From Parenemella sanctibonifatiensis (GTDB lineage Bacteria; Actinomycetota; Actinomycetes; Propionibacteriales; Propionibacteriaceae), in assembly GCF_002250565.1 (NCBI RefSeq), contig NZ_NMVJ01000008.1:203252-267251 (forward strand): DNA of 64,000 nucleotides, given 5' to 3'. Of this stretch, positions 63,873-64,000 are shown piece after piece. Within the stretch, counting starts at the first letter, position 1; each line of letters opens with the position of its first letter. The notes under the pieces are model-generated. The model saw only the letters and a program-made list of their open reading frames with translations. It had not been told where the DNA came from and did not search any database. The position numbers and the translations under genes were made by a program.

Positions 63873-64000
63873 GGGGACTGCCCCCAGTTTGCTTGACAGA
63901 TTTCTAGGGGTGGGTCAGGCGGCCTGGGTGGCCGTCTGATGGGTTGCTTCGAACTCTACTGGAGTGAGTTTGCCGAGGCGTCGTTGGCGACGTCGGCGGT
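63873..64000. mobile_element. End of an IS3-family insertion sequence
   Basis: Next to the broken glucansucrase, the sequence GGACTGCCCCCAGTTTGC is followed by TTGACAG, which resembles IS3-family ends, and then by the C-terminal codons of the transposase at 63915 on the minus strand. The exact end lies between about 63873 and 63880. The rest of the element, and any target duplication, are outside the window. Confidence 0.6.
63915..64000 (-). CDS. IS3-family transposase OrfB, C-terminal end (5' part outside window)
   Basis: The last 28 codons read RRRRQRRLGKLTPVEFEATH then QTATQAA and stop. The LGKLTPVEFE motif with a short tail is the usual end of IS3-family OrfB integrases of the DDE type. 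The catalytic core lies beyond the window edge, so activity cannot be judged. It is transcribed in the same direction as the glucansucrase remnant that it precedes. Confidence 0.75.
   Translation of the reverse strand, partial: RRRRQRRLGKLTPVEFEATHQTATQAA

Noticed and set aside
61995-63896. Plus-strand frame of 633 codons opposite the glucansucrase remnant
   Set aside because: It overlaps rpsO at its start and is antisense to recognisable GH70 and LGFP motifs.

Overview
The window is a 64 kb stretch of a high-G+C Gram-positive chromosome. Gene order, leaderless promoter signatures, Tat and lipoprotein signal types, and families such as DUF3099, DUF4439, the RlmA(II)-type methyltransferase and the GNAT gene after ispG all point to Actinomycetota. 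Dispersed glycan genes and high G+C would suit a member of Propionibacteriales, but that narrower placement is inference. No tRNA, rRNA, CRISPR array, replication origin or prophage was seen. The only mobile DNA is the end of an IS3-family element at the right edge.

Layout. (1) 0-3.4 kb: a cell-wall hydrolase cut by the window edge, a helix-turn-helix protein with a lysine-rich tail, a multidrug-type ABC exporter and a lipoprotein. (2) 3.4-10.6 kb: an accessory carbohydrate locus. It has a truncated MalG-type permease, a LacI repressor, two LacI-type operators, a sugar-binding lipoprotein, two permeases and a large FAD-dependent oxidoreductase. It has no ATPase gene of its own, so it probably borrows a shared one. 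(3) 10.6-27 kb: housekeeping genes: a 23S rRNA methyltransferase, SURF1, fabG-fabI, an ABC ATPase, a bile-acid-symporter-like transporter, Kup, a SpoU methyltransferase, a CopB-type copper ATPase behind a CsoR-like operator, peptide deformylase, a beta-propeller lactonase-like protein, XerC and a two-domain M23 protein. (4) 27-38.9 kb: rpsB-tsf, pyrH-frr-cdsA-rlmN, rpiB and gdhA. A 1218-residue secreted heparinase-type polysaccharide lyase sits between tsf and pyrH. (5) 39-44.8 kb: an orphan sugar-binding lipoprotein, an RtcB-like RNA ligase, a Fpg/Nei glycosylase and a Tat-secreted beta-helix protein. (6) 44.8-62.1 kb: a core block of dxr, the site-2 protease, ispG, GNAT, a CapA-like protein, proS, a TSUP permease, a DUF4439 lipoprotein, rimP-nusA-ylxR-infB, rbfA-truB, ribF and rpsO. 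(7) 62.1-64 kb: a GH70-like glucansucrase with five LGFP repeats, whose 5' part is cut off by the IS3-family element.

How the genes work together. The core genes cover translation (rpsB, tsf, frr, infB, rbfA, rimP, rpsO, proS, def), transcription elongation (nusA), the non-mevalonate isoprenoid pathway (dxr, ispG), fatty-acid elongation (fabG, fabI), phospholipid synthesis (cdsA) and regulated membrane proteolysis (rseP). Between these conserved blocks lie several genes for handling glycans: the LacI-controlled importer with an oxidoreductase, the lyase, the beta-helix protein, the orphan binding protein and the broken glucansucrase. They suggest a dispersed glycan-use capacity, but nothing in the sequence proves that they share a substrate.
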